Of a stretch of 64,000 nucleotides of DNA, positions 18,425 to 27,811 are shown piece after piece; position 1 is the first letter of the stretch, and each line of letters begins with the position of its first letter. The translations under genes were made by a program, and so were the position numbers. Under the pieces are notes generated by a model, which saw only the letters and a list, made by a program, of their open reading frames with translations, did no database searches and was not told where the DNA came from. The DNA comes from Nocardia rhamnosiphila NBRC 108938. Lineage in GTDB: Bacteria > Actinomycetota > Actinomycetes > Mycobacteriales > Mycobacteriaceae. Location: contig NZ_JOAJ01000005.1 of assembly GCF_000720425.1 (NCBI RefSeq), forward strand, positions 62,001-126,000, written 5' to 3'.

Positions 18425-19189
18425 GTGACCGAGGTCCTTACCGTGCCATTGCGGGCCGTCGGCGGATTCTTCGAACTCGCCGCGGCTGTGGCCCGGGCAA
18501 GCCTGCGCCGGCCGTTCCAGATGCGCGAGTTCATCGATCAATCGTGGTTCGTCGCGCGAGTGTCCATCATCCCGACACTCCTCGTGGCCATACCCTTCAC
18601 CGTGCTGGTGAGTTTCACCCTGAACATCCTGCTGCGCGAGATCGGCGCCGCGGACCTCAGTGGCGCGGGCGCGGCCTTCGGCGCGGTCACCCAGGTCGGC
18701 CCGATCGTCACCGTGCTCATCGTGGCGGGAGCGGGCGCCACCGCCATCTGCGCGGACCTCGGCGCCCGCACCATCCGTGAAGAGATCGACGCCATGAAGG
18801 TGCTCGGTATCGACCCGATCCACCGCCTGGTGGTCCCCCGCGTACTGGCGTCGATGTTCGTGGCGCTGCTGCTGAACAGCCTGGTGTGCACCATCGGCAT
18901 CGTGGGCGGATTCCTTTTCTCGGTCTATCTGCAGGATGTGAACCCCGGCGCGTTCGTCAACGGCATCACCCTGCTGACCCATCTCCCCGAATTGCTCATT
19001 TCCGCGGTCAAGGCCGGCCTTTTCGGCTTGATCGCCGGCCTGGTGGCCTGCTACCTGGGTTTGAACGTCAAAGGTGGTCCCAAAAGTGTCGGTGATGCGG
19101 TGAACCAGACAGTGGTTTTCGCCTTCATGGCGCTGTTCGTGGTGAATGTCGTGGTCACCGCCGTCGGCCTCAAATTCGCGGTGCGGTGA
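18425..19189 (+). CDS. yrbE4A: Mce4 permease subunit YrbE4A
   Basis: A 254-residue MlaE-type integral membrane protein, the length recalled for mycobacterial YrbE4A. It has about five hydrophobic segments, and the cytoplasmic loop EEIDAMKVLGIDPIHRLVVPRVLA is the EQ-like loop that contacts the ATPase (MceG, encoded elsewhere). With YrbE4B it forms the membrane channel of the Mce4 sterol importer. GTG 18425 is chosen because AAGGAGG lies 8 bp upstream. It starts an operon that runs to the Mce-associated genes. Confidence 0.92.
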   Translation: MTEVLTVPLRAVGGFFELAAAVARASLRRPFQMREFIDQSWFVARVSIIPTLLVAIPFTVLVSFTLNILLREIGAADLSGAGAAFGAVTQVGPIVTVLIVAGAGATAICADLGARTIREEIDAMKVLGIDPIHRLVVPRVLASMFVALLLNSLVCTIGIVGGFLFSVYLQDVNPGAFVNGITLLTHLPELLISAVKAGLFGLIAGLVACYLGLNVKGGPKSVGDAVNQTVVFAFMALFVVNVVVTAVGLKFAVR

Positions 19190-19190
19190 T

Positions 19191-20048
19191 ATGTCGGCCT
19201 CGGTGATAATCCAGTCCCGCTTCCCCAAATTCGTCCGCCGTGTCCGTCGCTGGTCCACTTCCCTCGACAATCTCGGCAAGCAGGCGGTGTTCTACGGCAA
19301 GGCGATCGGCTCCATGCCGCGCGCGCTGGTGCACTACCGCACCGAGACGATCCGGCTCATCGCCGAGATCAGCATGGGCAGCGGTGCGCTCGCGGTGATC
19401 GGCGGCACCGTGGTGATCGTCGGCTTCCTGACCCTCTTCTCCGGCGGCACCATCGCGGTGCAGGGCTACAGCTCCCTCGGCAATATCGGCGTCGAGGCGC
19501 TGACCGGCTTCTTCGCGGCATTCCTCAATGTCCGCATCGCCGCCCCGGTGATCTCCGGAATCGGCCTGGCGGCCACCATCGGGGCGGGTTCCACCGCTCA
19601 GCTGGGGGCTATGCGGGTGGCCGAGGAGATCGACGCCCTGGAAGCCATGGCGATCCGGCCGGTGCCGTACCTGGTGGGCACCCGGGTGCTCGCCGGAATG
19701 ATCGCGATCGTGCCGCTCTACGCGCTGGCCGTGATCGCGTCGTTCATCGCCAGCCGATTCGCCACCGTCGTCATCTACGGTCAGTCGGCCGGTGTGTACG
19801 ACCACTATTTCTCCACATTCCTGATTCCGAGCGACATTCTGTGGTCGTTCGCCCAAGCCATTTTCATGGCGCTGGCGGTGATGATGATCCATACCTATTA
19901 CGGCTACCACGCGGCCGGCGGCCCGGTGGGGGTGGGCGTCGCGGTGGGTAACGCGGTGCGCAGCTCGCTGGTCGCCGTGGTCACGGTGACGCTGCTGATC
20001 TCCCTGGCCGTCTACGGCACCTCCGGCAACTTCAATCTTTCCGGATAG
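19191..20048 (+). CDS. yrbE4B: Mce4 permease subunit YrbE4B
   Basis: A 285-residue MlaE-family permease, partner of YrbE4A. Hydrophobic segments alternate with the loop EEIDALEAMAIRPVPYLVGTRVLAG, and GIGLAATIGAGSTAQLGAMRVAEEIDAL is the family core. ATG 19191 lies one base after the yrbE4A stop; the in-frame start at 19146 inside yrbE4A is rejected. Confidence 0.92.
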   Translation: MSASVIIQSRFPKFVRRVRRWSTSLDNLGKQAVFYGKAIGSMPRALVHYRTETIRLIAEISMGSGALAVIGGTVVIVGFLTLFSGGTIAVQGYSSLGNIGVEALTGFFAAFLNVRIAAPVISGIGLAATIGAGSTAQLGAMRVAEEIDALEAMAIRPVPYLVGTRVLAGMIAIVPLYALAVIASFIASRFATVVIYGQSAGVYDHYFSTFLIPSDILWSFAQAIFMALAVMMIHTYYGYHAAGGPVGVGVAVGNAVRSSLVAVVTVTLLISLAVYGTSGNFNLSG

Positions 20049-20053
20049 CCGCG

Positions 20054-21346
20054 ATGACGGGACTGATGCGAGCGAACAGCAAGGGGACCGGGGCGTCGAA
20101 CGCCACCGCGGGTGGGTCGTCCCGCGGTGGCGAGGACCCCTGGGCCCCCGTCGGGGTCAACCGCTGGACTGCGGCCCGCGAGAAGGCCGGGCTGAAACTG
20201 GCCGGGGCGGGCATGGTGCTGGCGGCGGTGGCGGCCGTGACCGTCTCCCTGACCATGTTCTTCGGCGGCTTCACCCCGAGCGTCGAGGTGACCGTGTCCG
20301 CGCCGCGCAGCGGCCTGGTGCTCGATCCGGACGCCAAGGTGAAGGTGCGCGGGGTGCAGATCGGGCGGGTCGCCGGAATCGACCGCACGCCCGGCGGTAC
20401 GAACCTGCGACTGGCCCTGAACCCGGACCTGCTGCACCTGGTCCCGGCCAACTCGACCGTCGATATTCGTTCGACCACGGTCTTCGGCGCCAAGTACATC
20501 AACTTCGTGATCCCGCAGCAGCCCGCCGCGAAATCCCTGCAACCGGGCGCCCTCCTGGCGGCCGATCAGGTGACCGTCGAGTTCAACACACTGTTCCAGC
20601 ATCTCAGCGATGTCCTCGCCGATGTGCAGCCGGAGAAACTGAGCGCCACGCTGACCGCCCTGGGCACGGCATTGCAGGGCCGCGGCGTCAGCCTCGGGCA
20701 GCTGCTCGCCGACAGCGACGCCTACCTGCGCGAGATCAACCCGATGCTGCCCACCCTGCAGCGCGACCTGAACACCACGGCCGCGGTGAGCAACCTGTAC
20801 GCCGATGTCTCCGGTGATCTGCTGCGCACCGTGGACGGCGCGACGGTCAGCAGCCGCACCCTCACCGAATCCGAATCCGATGTCGACTCACTGCTGGCGA
20901 ACATCACCGGTCTCGCCGACACGACGGGTGCCGTGCTGCGCGACAACGAGGGACAGATCAATACCGCCCTGGACCTGCTGCGCCCGACCGGTGAGCTGCT
21001 GAACGGGTACAAGGAAGCGTTGTTCTGCCTGATCGGCGGTAGCGCCAAGGCGCTGCCGCTCGGTGAGGCGGTCTTCGGCGGCGGACAGGAAGGTGTCGCC
21101 CTGAACACGGGATTCATGTACGGGTCTCCGCCCTACACCTATCCGAACGATCTGCCGAAGGTGAACGCCACCGGCGGGCCGCAGTGCGCGGGTCTGCTGG
21201 ACCGGGTGCCGGACAGCCATTCCAACTACGTCGTCACCGACACATCGGAAGGCCATCCCTACACGCCCGTGACGAAACTACAACTCAACGCGCCCAAGGT
21301 TTTCCAGGTATTGTTCGCCGGACTCCCGGGGGTGGGACAGCCATGA
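20054..21346 (+). CDS. mce4A: Mce-family protein Mce4A
   Basis: A 430-residue Mce protein. After a 45-residue hydrophilic N-terminus come a transmembrane segment (about 48-69), an MlaD domain (about 75-155: VEVTVSAPRSGLVLDPDAKVKVRGVQIGRV) and a long helical Mce tail. In Mce complexes six such chains form a hexameric tube that carries lipid from the cell envelope to the YrbE permease; Mce4 carries sterols. The C-terminal VFQVLFAGLPGVGQP is typical of Mce4A. It is about 30 residues longer at the N-terminus than the mycobacterial protein. The stop overlaps mce4B by 4 bp. Confidence 0.9.
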   Translation: MTGLMRANSKGTGASNATAGGSSRGGEDPWAPVGVNRWTAAREKAGLKLAGAGMVLAAVAAVTVSLTMFFGGFTPSVEVTVSAPRSGLVLDPDAKVKVRGVQIGRVAGIDRTPGGTNLRLALNPDLLHLVPANSTVDIRSTTVFGAKYINFVIPQQPAAKSLQPGALLAADQVTVEFNTLFQHLSDVLADVQPEKLSATLTALGTALQGRGVSLGQLLADSDAYLREINPMLPTLQRDLNTTAAVSNLYADVSGDLLRTVDGATVSSRTLTESESDVDSLLANITGLADTTGAVLRDNEGQINTALDLLRPTGELLNGYKEALFCLIGGSAKALPLGEAVFGGGQEGVALNTGFMYGSPPYTYPNDLPKVNATGGPQCAGLLDRVPDSHSNYVVTDTSEGHPYTPVTKLQLNAPKVFQVLFAGLPGVGQP

Positions 21347-22368
21347 GGAACACCGGTACCACCGTCAAACTCGCCGTCTTCACACTGGTGATGACCCTCA
21401 TCTTCGCCGGACTCGCGGTGGTCTTCTCCCAGATGCGTTTCTCCCGGGAAACCGGCTACCACGCGGTCTTCACCAGCGCCTCGGGCATGCTTCCCGGCGA
21501 CAAGGTCCGGATCGCCGGGGTGCCGGTCGGGTCGGTGTCGTCGGTGAAGGTCGACGACGAATACCACGCGCACGTGAAGTTCGATGTCGACACCAAATAC
21601 AAGCTGCTGAACAGTACCCGCGCGACCATCCGGTACGAGAACCTCGTCGGCGACCGCTATCTGGAACTGATGGAGGGCCCCGGTGAGGCCACCACCCTGC
21701 ACAAGGGCGGCACCATCGGACTGGATAAGACCGCACCCGCACTCGACCTGGACATGCTGCTGGGCGGGTTCAAACCACTGCTGCGCGGGCTGAACCCGGC
21801 GCAGGTCAACGATCTGACCAATGCGCTGCTGCAGATCTTCCAGGGGCAGGGCGGCACCCTGGTCGAGCTGCTCAACAGCGGCGGGTCCTTCACCAGAACC
21901 CTCGCCGACCGGGACGCGCTCATCGGCAGCGTCATCGACAATCTGAACTCGGTGCTGAAAACCATCGACGACCGCGGCGACCAGTTCGCCACCACCATCG
22001 ACGAACTGCGCCGTCTGGTGAGCGGGCTGGCCGCGGACCGCGACCCGATCGGTGCCGCGCTACCCCGGATCGCCGATGCCACCGCCGCCACCACCGATCT
22101 GCTGGCGCAGGCCCGCCCCGATCTGGCGGCGACCATCGCGCAGACCGGGCGGCTGGCCACGAATCTCGACAACGGTTCGGACACCGTGCAGTGGGTGCTG
22201 GACAAACTGCCGGCCACCTACCGCAAGCTGATCCGCATCGGTTCCTACGGTTCGTTCCTGCAGCTGTACGTATGCCGGACGAACTTCCTGATCGACGGTC
22301 CGGACGGGAAACCGCTGCTGCTCGAACTACCCGGTGAGCAGACGACCGGAAGGTGTGCCAGCGAATGA
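21343..22368 (+). CDS. mce4B: Mce-family protein Mce4B
   Basis: A 341-residue Mce protein: transmembrane segment at about 8-28 (VKLAVFTLVMTLIFAGLAVVF split), MlaD domain at about 37-115 with GMLPGDKVRIAGVPVGSV, then a coiled-coil tail (LADRDALIGSVIDNLNSVLKTID) ending YGSFLQLYVCRTNFLI. It is the second chain of the Mce4 tube. ATG 21343 overlaps the mce4A stop (ATGA). Confidence 0.9.
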   Translation: MRNTGTTVKLAVFTLVMTLIFAGLAVVFSQMRFSRETGYHAVFTSASGMLPGDKVRIAGVPVGSVSSVKVDDEYHAHVKFDVDTKYKLLNSTRATIRYENLVGDRYLELMEGPGEATTLHKGGTIGLDKTAPALDLDMLLGGFKPLLRGLNPAQVNDLTNALLQIFQGQGGTLVELLNSGGSFTRTLADRDALIGSVIDNLNSVLKTIDDRGDQFATTIDELRRLVSGLAADRDPIGAALPRIADATAATTDLLAQARPDLAATIAQTGRLATNLDNGSDTVQWVLDKLPATYRKLIRIGSYGSFLQLYVCRTNFLIDGPDGKPLLLELPGEQTTGRCASE

Positions 22369-23426
22369 AAGAGCAATCGCGCGCGGTGACCATCGGCATC
22401 GTCGGCCTGGTGCTGGCCGCGGCGGTCGCGCTGTCGGCCCTGCAATTCGAACGCCTGCCCTTCATCCGCGGTGGTGCCACCTTCACCGCCTACTTCGCCG
22501 ACGCCGGCGGCCTGGTGACCGGTGACGACGTCGAGGTCGCGGGGGTGCGTTCGGGCAAGGTCGAGGATGTGAGCCTGGACGGCGCGCAGGTGCTGGTGCG
22601 GTTCAGCCTCGACGAATCGATCGTGCTCGGTGACAAGACCTCGGCCGCCATCAAGACCAATACGGTGCTGGGCCGTAAATCGCTGGCCGTCGCCCCGGCC
22701 GGCGACGGGGCCCTGAAGGTCACCGACACCATTCCGCTCGGCCGCACCACCTCGCCGTACTCGCTGAACGAAGCACTCAGCGATCTGGCCGGCACGGTGG
22801 GCGACCTGGACCTGCAGAAGGTGAACCAGACCCTGGACACGCTGTCGGCCGCCTTCGCCGATACGCCGGCGCCGCTGCGGTCCGCACTGGACGGGGTCAC
22901 CGCGCTATCCCGCAGTATCAACGCCCGTGACCAGGCGCTGTCGGATCTGCTGACCCGCGCCCAGGACGTCACCAAAATCCTGGCCGACCGGGCCGATTCC
23001 ATCAACGCCCTGCTGGTGGACGGTAATCAGCTGCTCGGCGAACTGGACCGGCGGCGAACCGCGATCAGTCAGATGATCGTGTACGTCAACGCGCTCGCCC
23101 AGCAGCTGTCCGGGCTGGTGCACGACAACGAGGCCCAGCTGCAGCCGGCGCTGGACAAACTCAACTCGGTACTGGACCTGCTGGAACGCAACCGGGACAA
23201 CATCAACGGCGCGCTCGACGGCCTGGGCCCGTTCGCCGCGGCGCTCGGTGAACAGGTCGGCAGCGGCCCGTACTTCAACGCCTACGTCGTCAACGCCAGC
23301 AGTGAAACACTGCACCCGCTGGTGGACGCGCTGGTGTGGCCGCAGCACCTGCCCGAATCGCTGCGCGCCTATCTGCTCGAACCCGGTCCCAAGATCGGCC
23401 CGTCCGTACAGGAGCCGCCCCGATGA
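22365..23426 (+). CDS. mce4C: Mce-family protein Mce4C
   Basis: A 353-residue Mce protein: transmembrane segment at about 8-26, MlaD domain at about 37-115 (FADAGGLVTGDDVEVAGVRSGKVEDV), helical tail with LADRADSINALLVDGNQLL, and terminal SGPYFNAYVVNASSE. Its start overlaps mce4B by ATGA. Its stop also lies in an ATGATG context, suggesting that the next gene once started there; instead a 331-bp repeat region now follows before mce4D. Confidence 0.9.
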   Translation: MKEQSRAVTIGIVGLVLAAAVALSALQFERLPFIRGGATFTAYFADAGGLVTGDDVEVAGVRSGKVEDVSLDGAQVLVRFSLDESIVLGDKTSAAIKTNTVLGRKSLAVAPAGDGALKVTDTIPLGRTTSPYSLNEALSDLAGTVGDLDLQKVNQTLDTLSAAFADTPAPLRSALDGVTALSRSINARDQALSDLLTRAQDVTKILADRADSINALLVDGNQLLGELDRRRTAISQMIVYVNALAQQLSGLVHDNEAQLQPALDKLNSVLDLLERNRDNINGALDGLGPFAAALGEQVGSGPYFNAYVVNASSETLHPLVDALVWPQHLPESLRAYLLEPGPKIGPSVQEPPR

Positions 23427-23770
23427 TGCGATCCCTTCGCCTTCGCTCCGGGCTCCGCGGACCGCATGAATTCGCTCCGAGAAGGAGCGATGCTGCGATG
23501 TCTTCATCTCGGTTTCGGTCTCCGCGGTCACGCGGGTTCTCCGAGGAGGACCCGATGAGGTGCGATACCTCCGCCTTCGCTGCGGCCTCCGCGGATCGCA
23601 TGTCTGCGCTTCGGGGAGGCTCGCTGATGCGATACCTCCGCCTTCGCCACGACCTCCGCCGACCGCATGAATTCGCGCCGATAAGGAGTGACGCTGCGAT
23701 GGCTTCGTCTCGTTTCGGGCTTTGCGGGCCGCATGAACCTGCTCCGAGGAGGATTCTTTGTCGACTCTGA
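23423..23770 (+). CDS. Repeat-encoded ORF coupled to mce4C and overlapping mce4D, 115 residues
   Basis: ATG 23423 overlaps the mce4C stop as ATGA, and the frame stays open to TGA 23768-23770, 13 bases inside mce4D in another frame. The product is Arg-rich and internally repetitive: PHEFAPRRSDAAMSSSRF near residue 14 recurs as PHEFAPIRSDAAMASSRF, and MRYLRLRHDL echoes MRSLRLRSGL. It resembles nothing functional that I know; such peptides come from Nocardia intergenic repeats. It may be translated by coupling and pass ribosomes on to mce4D. Whether the peptide itself matters is unknown. Confidence 0.4.
   Translation: MMRSLRLRSGLRGPHEFAPRRSDAAMSSSRFRSPRSRGFSEEDPMRCDTSAFAAASADRMSALRGGSLMRYLRLRHDLRRPHEFAPIRSDAAMASSRFGLCGPHEPAPRRILCRL
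23427..23757. repeat. Imperfect repeat array between mce4C and mce4D
   Basis: The 20-mer TGCGATACCTCCGCCTTCGC occurs exactly at 23561-23580 and 23628-23647, and with two changes at 23427-23446. GACCGCATGAATTCGC occurs exactly at 23460-23475 and 23661-23676, with variants at about 23594-23609 and 23727-23742. Each unit ends in a Shine-Dalgarno-like run (AAGGAG, GAGGAGG, GGGGAGG) followed by a possible start codon; the last supplies the mce4D ribosome site. All other junctions from mce4A to the first Mce-associated gene overlap by 4 bp, so this is an insertion or expansion. Confidence 0.8.
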
Positions 23771-25077
23771 CGGACAAGGTTCGGGCCATTCCACGTAAGT
23801 GGGTGGCGATCGTTGCCGGTGTCGTGGTGGTCGCGCTGGTCGCCTTCGGCGGGTACACGGCCTACCAGCGGATCACCAAGAACGAGGTCACCGCCTACTT
23901 CACCTCCACCAGCGGTCTCTACGCGGGTGACGAGGTGCGGGTGCTGGGCGTGCCGATCGGCCGGATCGACAGCATCGAACCGGGCAAGGATCAGGTGAAG
24001 GTCACGATGTCGGTGGACGGCAGCGTCGACCTGCCCGCCGACGCGCGAGCGGTGATCATCGCGCCGTCGCTGGTCTCGGCCCGGTTCATCCAGATCGCGC
24101 CCGCCTACACCGGCGGCGACACTCTCGGTGACGGCGCCGTGATCCCGATCGACCGCACCGCGGTCCCGGTCGAATGGGACGACATCAAGACCGAGCTGAA
24201 CAAACTGTCCACCGCTCTCGGGCCGGTCGGGGACGACCCGCAGGGTTCCTTCGGCCGGTTCGTGGACACCGCGGCCGACAACCTGGACGGTAACGGCGAC
24301 CGGTTCCGCGCCACCCTGCACGAACTCTCGGCCACCCTGACCACCCTGTCCGACGGCCGCACCGATCTGTTCGGCACCATCCGGAACCTGCAGAAGTTCG
24401 TGGATGTGCTGTCCAAGAGCAACGATCAGATCGTGGAGTTCGGGGGCCGGCTCGCCTCGGTGTCCTCGGTGCTGGCCGGGGTCTCCCAGGATCTCGGCGC
24501 CGGTCTGGACAACCTGGATCTGGCGCTCGGCGATGTGCACCGGTTCCTGGACGGCAGCGGTACCGAACTCACCGAGGGCGTGCAGCGGCTGGCCGATGTC
24601 ACCCAGATCCTGGTCGACAAACGGCCGCAACTGGAACAGGCACTGCATTCGGGCCCGACCGCGCTGGTGAACTTCTACCAGATCTACAAACCCGCCCAGG
24701 GCACGCTGACCGGAGCCATCTCGCTGAACAACTTCGCCGATCCGCTGAGCTTCCTGTGCGGCTCGGTACGCGCGCTCGAACAGAACGAATCCGAGACCAG
24801 CGCCGACCTGTGCGCACAGTACCTCGCCCCGGTGCTCAGTTCGCTGGCCATGAACTATTTGCCCATCATGACCAACCCCGCGACCGGTGTCACGGCGTTC
24901 CCGAACCAGCTGCAGTACACGACACCGGATCTCGCCGGGAAGGTCGATCCGCAGAAGGTGGGTCCGCCGGCCGCGCCCGAACCGGCGCCGATCACCGTGC
25001 CGGCCGGGGTCGCGGGGCTGGCCATCCCCGGTGTGCAATTGCCCGGGATTCCCGGTCTGCCCGGAGGAGGACGATGA
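23758..25077 (+). CDS. mce4D: Mce-family protein Mce4D
   Basis: A 439-residue Mce protein: transmembrane segment at about 14-33, MlaD domain at about 42-120 (STSGLYAGDEVRVLGVPIGRID), helical tail and a Pro-rich C-terminus (GLAIPGVQLPGIPGLPGG). The start is a TTG at 23758 with a strong GAGGAGG ribosome site that derives from the last copy of the upstream repeats. A TTG start is rare among its neighbours. No upstream ATG in this frame gives a family N-terminus. The stop overlaps mce4E. Confidence 0.9.
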   Translation: MSTLTDKVRAIPRKWVAIVAGVVVVALVAFGGYTAYQRITKNEVTAYFTSTSGLYAGDEVRVLGVPIGRIDSIEPGKDQVKVTMSVDGSVDLPADARAVIIAPSLVSARFIQIAPAYTGGDTLGDGAVIPIDRTAVPVEWDDIKTELNKLSTALGPVGDDPQGSFGRFVDTAADNLDGNGDRFRATLHELSATLTTLSDGRTDLFGTIRNLQKFVDVLSKSNDQIVEFGGRLASVSSVLAGVSQDLGAGLDNLDLALGDVHRFLDGSGTELTEGVQRLADVTQILVDKRPQLEQALHSGPTALVNFYQIYKPAQGTLTGAISLNNFADPLSFLCGSVRALEQNESETSADLCAQYLAPVLSSLAMNYLPIMTNPATGVTAFPNQLQYTTPDLAGKVDPQKVGPPAAPEPAPITVPAGVAGLAIPGVQLPGIPGLPGGGR

Positions 25078-26348
25078 TGCGCCGGCTCGAGTTGCGGGCG
25101 CCGGGCGCCCGGTACCGGATCGCCGCGGTGGCCGCGGGGGTGACGCTGGCGCTGTCGGCCACGGGCTGTCAGTACGACGGACTCAACTCGCTGCCGATGC
25201 CCGGCACCGAGGGCACCGGCGAAGGTGCCTACGAAGTTCGCATCCAGATGCCGAACGTGACGACGCTGACCCGGAATTCACCGGTGCGCGTCGACGATGT
25301 CGCAGTCGGCACGGTGACCGATATCGAGGTCGAGGACTGGCACGCACTGGTCACGGTATCGCTGAACCCCGGCGTGGTGCTGCCGGCCAACTCCACCGCC
25401 AAGATCGGGCAGACCAGCCTGCTCGGCAGCAACCATGTGGAGCTGGCGCCGCCGACCGGGGTGCCGCCGGAGGGCCGCCTGGCCGACGGCGATGTGATCC
25501 CGTTGGACCGTGCCGGTGTCTATCCGACCACCGAACAGGTGCTGTCCTCGCTGTCGGTGGTGCTCAACGGCGGCGGTATCTCGCAACTGGAGAACATCAC
25601 CACCGAACTCAACAAAGCACTCGTCGGTAACGAGGACGAGGTACGCGACCTCATCCCGCAGATGAACGATCTGATCCGCAATCTCGACGCGCAGCGGGGC
25701 GACATCATCGCCGCGATGGAGGGCCTGGACCGGGTCAGCGGGCAATTCGTGCAGCAGACCGATGTGGTGGCGGCGGCCATCGAAGAGATCCATCCGGCGC
25801 TCACCGTGCTCGCCGACCGGCGGCAGAACATCACCACCACCATCACCAAACTCGGTGAACTCAGTGATGTGGTGAACCGCCTGATCGCCGCGAGCGGCGA
25901 CAACCTGAAAGCGAACCTGGCCAACCTGGCCCCGGTACTGCAGACCCTCGCCGACACCGGCGCCGATCTCACCGAATCGCTGAAGATCATCGCCTCCTTC
26001 CCGTTCCCGCTGAAGAACCTGGACAAGGCGATCAAGGGCGACTATCTGAACCTGTTCATGACCGTCGACCTCACCGGCGCGCGACTGGATTCCAACTTCC
26101 TCACCGGCACCGGCCTCGGCGGTATGTTCGGCGGGGTCGAGGTCGCGCTCGGTCAGGTCGCCGGACCCGCCGGACAGCAGGGCAACCCGCTGACCACCCC
26201 GCTGGCGCCGCCGCCACCCGCGCCGGCCGGTGGGGAACAGCCGCAACCGACAATTCCAGGGCTGCCGCCGATTCCCGGCCTGCCCGCCATCCCCGGGCTC
26301 ACGGTGCCGATGCCCGGGCCGCAGCCGCAAGGGGGCGAGGGCCCGTGA
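25074..26348 (+). CDS. mce4E: Mce-family lipoprotein Mce4E (LprN-like)
   Basis: A 424-residue Mce protein that replaces the transmembrane anchor with a lipoprotein signal: a hydrophobic stretch at about 16-30, then SATGC with Cys32 as the lipid-modified residue. Mce E proteins are lipoproteins in all mce operons. An MlaD domain (about 52-130: VTTLTRNSPVRVDDVAVGTV) and a helical tail follow, then a Pro/Gly-rich C-terminus (PGLPPIPGLPAIPGLTV). ATG 25074 overlaps the mce4D stop; the adjacent ATG 25077 is equally possible. The stop overlaps the mce4F GTG. Confidence 0.9.
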   Translation: MMRRLELRAPGARYRIAAVAAGVTLALSATGCQYDGLNSLPMPGTEGTGEGAYEVRIQMPNVTTLTRNSPVRVDDVAVGTVTDIEVEDWHALVTVSLNPGVVLPANSTAKIGQTSLLGSNHVELAPPTGVPPEGRLADGDVIPLDRAGVYPTTEQVLSSLSVVLNGGGISQLENITTELNKALVGNEDEVRDLIPQMNDLIRNLDAQRGDIIAAMEGLDRVSGQFVQQTDVVAAAIEEIHPALTVLADRRQNITTTITKLGELSDVVNRLIAASGDNLKANLANLAPVLQTLADTGADLTESLKIIASFPFPLKNLDKAIKGDYLNLFMTVDLTGARLDSNFLTGTGLGGMFGGVEVALGQVAGPAGQQGNPLTTPLAPPPPAPAGGEQPQPTIPGLPPIPGLPAIPGLTVPMPGPQPQGGEGP

Positions 26349-27811
26349 CACTCACCCGTTTCGTTCGCATCCAGCTGACGATCTTCGCGATCCTCACCGT
26401 GGTCGGGCTGGCCGTCATGGGCGGCACCTATGTGGGCGTGCCCGCGCTGCTCGGGATCGGCCGCTACGAGGTCACGGTGGAGCTGGCGGCCACCGGGGGG
26501 CTCTACCAGAACGCCAATGTCGCCTTCCGCGGCACCAATGTCGGGGTGGTCCGCGAGGTCCGGCTCACCAGTGCAGGAGTCGAGGCGAAGCTGTCGGTCG
26601 ACAGCGACTACAAGATCCCCGCCGACTCCTCGGCGCTGGTCCGCAGTGTTTCGGCGATCGGCGAACAGTACGTCGACCTGGTTCCGCCGCCGGACCCCGG
26701 CAGCGCCAACCTCTACGACGGCAGCGTGATCCCGGTGGACCGCACCGAACTCCCGCAGGATGTGGGGGCGCTGCTGGACCAGGCCGACCGCCTGCTGGCC
26801 AGCGTCGCCGACACCCGGCTGCGGCAGGTCATCGACGAGGCGTTCCGGGCGTTCAACGGCGCCGGGCCGGATCTGCAGCGCTTCATCGACTCCGCGTCGC
26901 TGCTGGTACAGGAGGCCAACGACAATGTGGGCCCGACCAAACAGCTGATCGAGCAGATCGGGCCGCTGCTGGACACCCAGGTGAACTCCGATGCCGCGAT
27001 CCGCTCCTGGACCCGGGATCTGGCGACGGTCACCGACACCCTGCGCGCCCATGATCCGGCGCTGCGCAATATCCTCACGAGCGGCCCGGCGGCGCTCCAG
27101 CGGGTGACCCGGCAGTTCGAGGATCTGCGGCCGACGCTCCCGCTGCTGCTGAACAATCTGGTGAGTGTCGGCCAGGTGGGCGTCACCTACCACTCCGGCC
27201 TGGAACAGATCCTGGTGGTGTATCCGCCGCTGATCGCGGCCCTGCTCACCGCTGTCCGCGGGCCGATGGAATACGGCGCGCTGGTCGACTTCATGACCGT
27301 GCTCAACGATCCGCCGCCGTGCACCACCGGCTTCCTGCCGCCCGACCAGCGCCGCGATCCGAGCGAACTCGATACCATCGACACGCCCGAGGGCCTGTAC
27401 TGCAAGGTGCCGCAGGACGACAAGACCGCGGTCCGCGGTATCCGGAACACGCCGTGTATGGAATATCCCGGCCGCCGGGCACCGAGTCCCGAATTGTGCC
27501 GCACCGGCTACGTTCCGCTCGGTACCAATCCACCCTTCGGGCCGCCGCAGCCGGTCGCCCCGACCGAACCGCCGGCGCCGGTGGCGCCCGCGGCCGCCCC
27601 CGACACGGCGCCGGGGGTTGCGGGAGTACCCCCGGCACCTGCTAGTTTCTCGGGCGCAAGCACCCCCGCCGCCGCACTCTCCTACGATCCGGCCACCGGG
27701 GTCTACACCAACAGCGATGGACGCAGCTACCGTCAGGGCGATATCGCCCCCGGCGGTTCGGGCGCCGTACCCGCGGATTGGCAGGCAATGTTCGAGGAGC
27801 AGCAACGATGA
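26345..27811 (+). CDS. mce4F: Mce-family protein Mce4F
   Basis: A 488-residue Mce protein: transmembrane segment at about 10-30, MlaD domain at about 40-120 (GGLYQNANVAFRGTNVGVVREV), helical tail with LLDQADRLLASV, and a Cys-containing region (CTTGFLPPDQ, CKVPQDD, CMEYPGRR). A Pro/Ala-rich linker leads to a small terminal motif (ALSYDPATGVYTNSDGRSY). The YDP...DG ending is typical of Mce F chains. GTG 26345 overlaps mce4E. Confidence 0.9.
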   Translation: MTLTRFVRIQLTIFAILTVVGLAVMGGTYVGVPALLGIGRYEVTVELAATGGLYQNANVAFRGTNVGVVREVRLTSAGVEAKLSVDSDYKIPADSSALVRSVSAIGEQYVDLVPPPDPGSANLYDGSVIPVDRTELPQDVGALLDQADRLLASVADTRLRQVIDEAFRAFNGAGPDLQRFIDSASLLVQEANDNVGPTKQLIEQIGPLLDTQVNSDAAIRSWTRDLATVTDTLRAHDPALRNILTSGPAALQRVTRQFEDLRPTLPLLLNNLVSVGQVGVTYHSGLEQILVVYPPLIAALLTAVRGPMEYGALVDFMTVLNDPPPCTTGFLPPDQRRDPSELDTIDTPEGLYCKVPQDDKTAVRGIRNTPCMEYPGRRAPSPELCRTGYVPLGTNPPFGPPQPVAPTEPPAPVAPAAAPDTAPGVAGVPPAPASFSGASTPAAALSYDPATGVYTNSDGRSYRQGDIAPGGSGAVPADWQAMFEEQQR

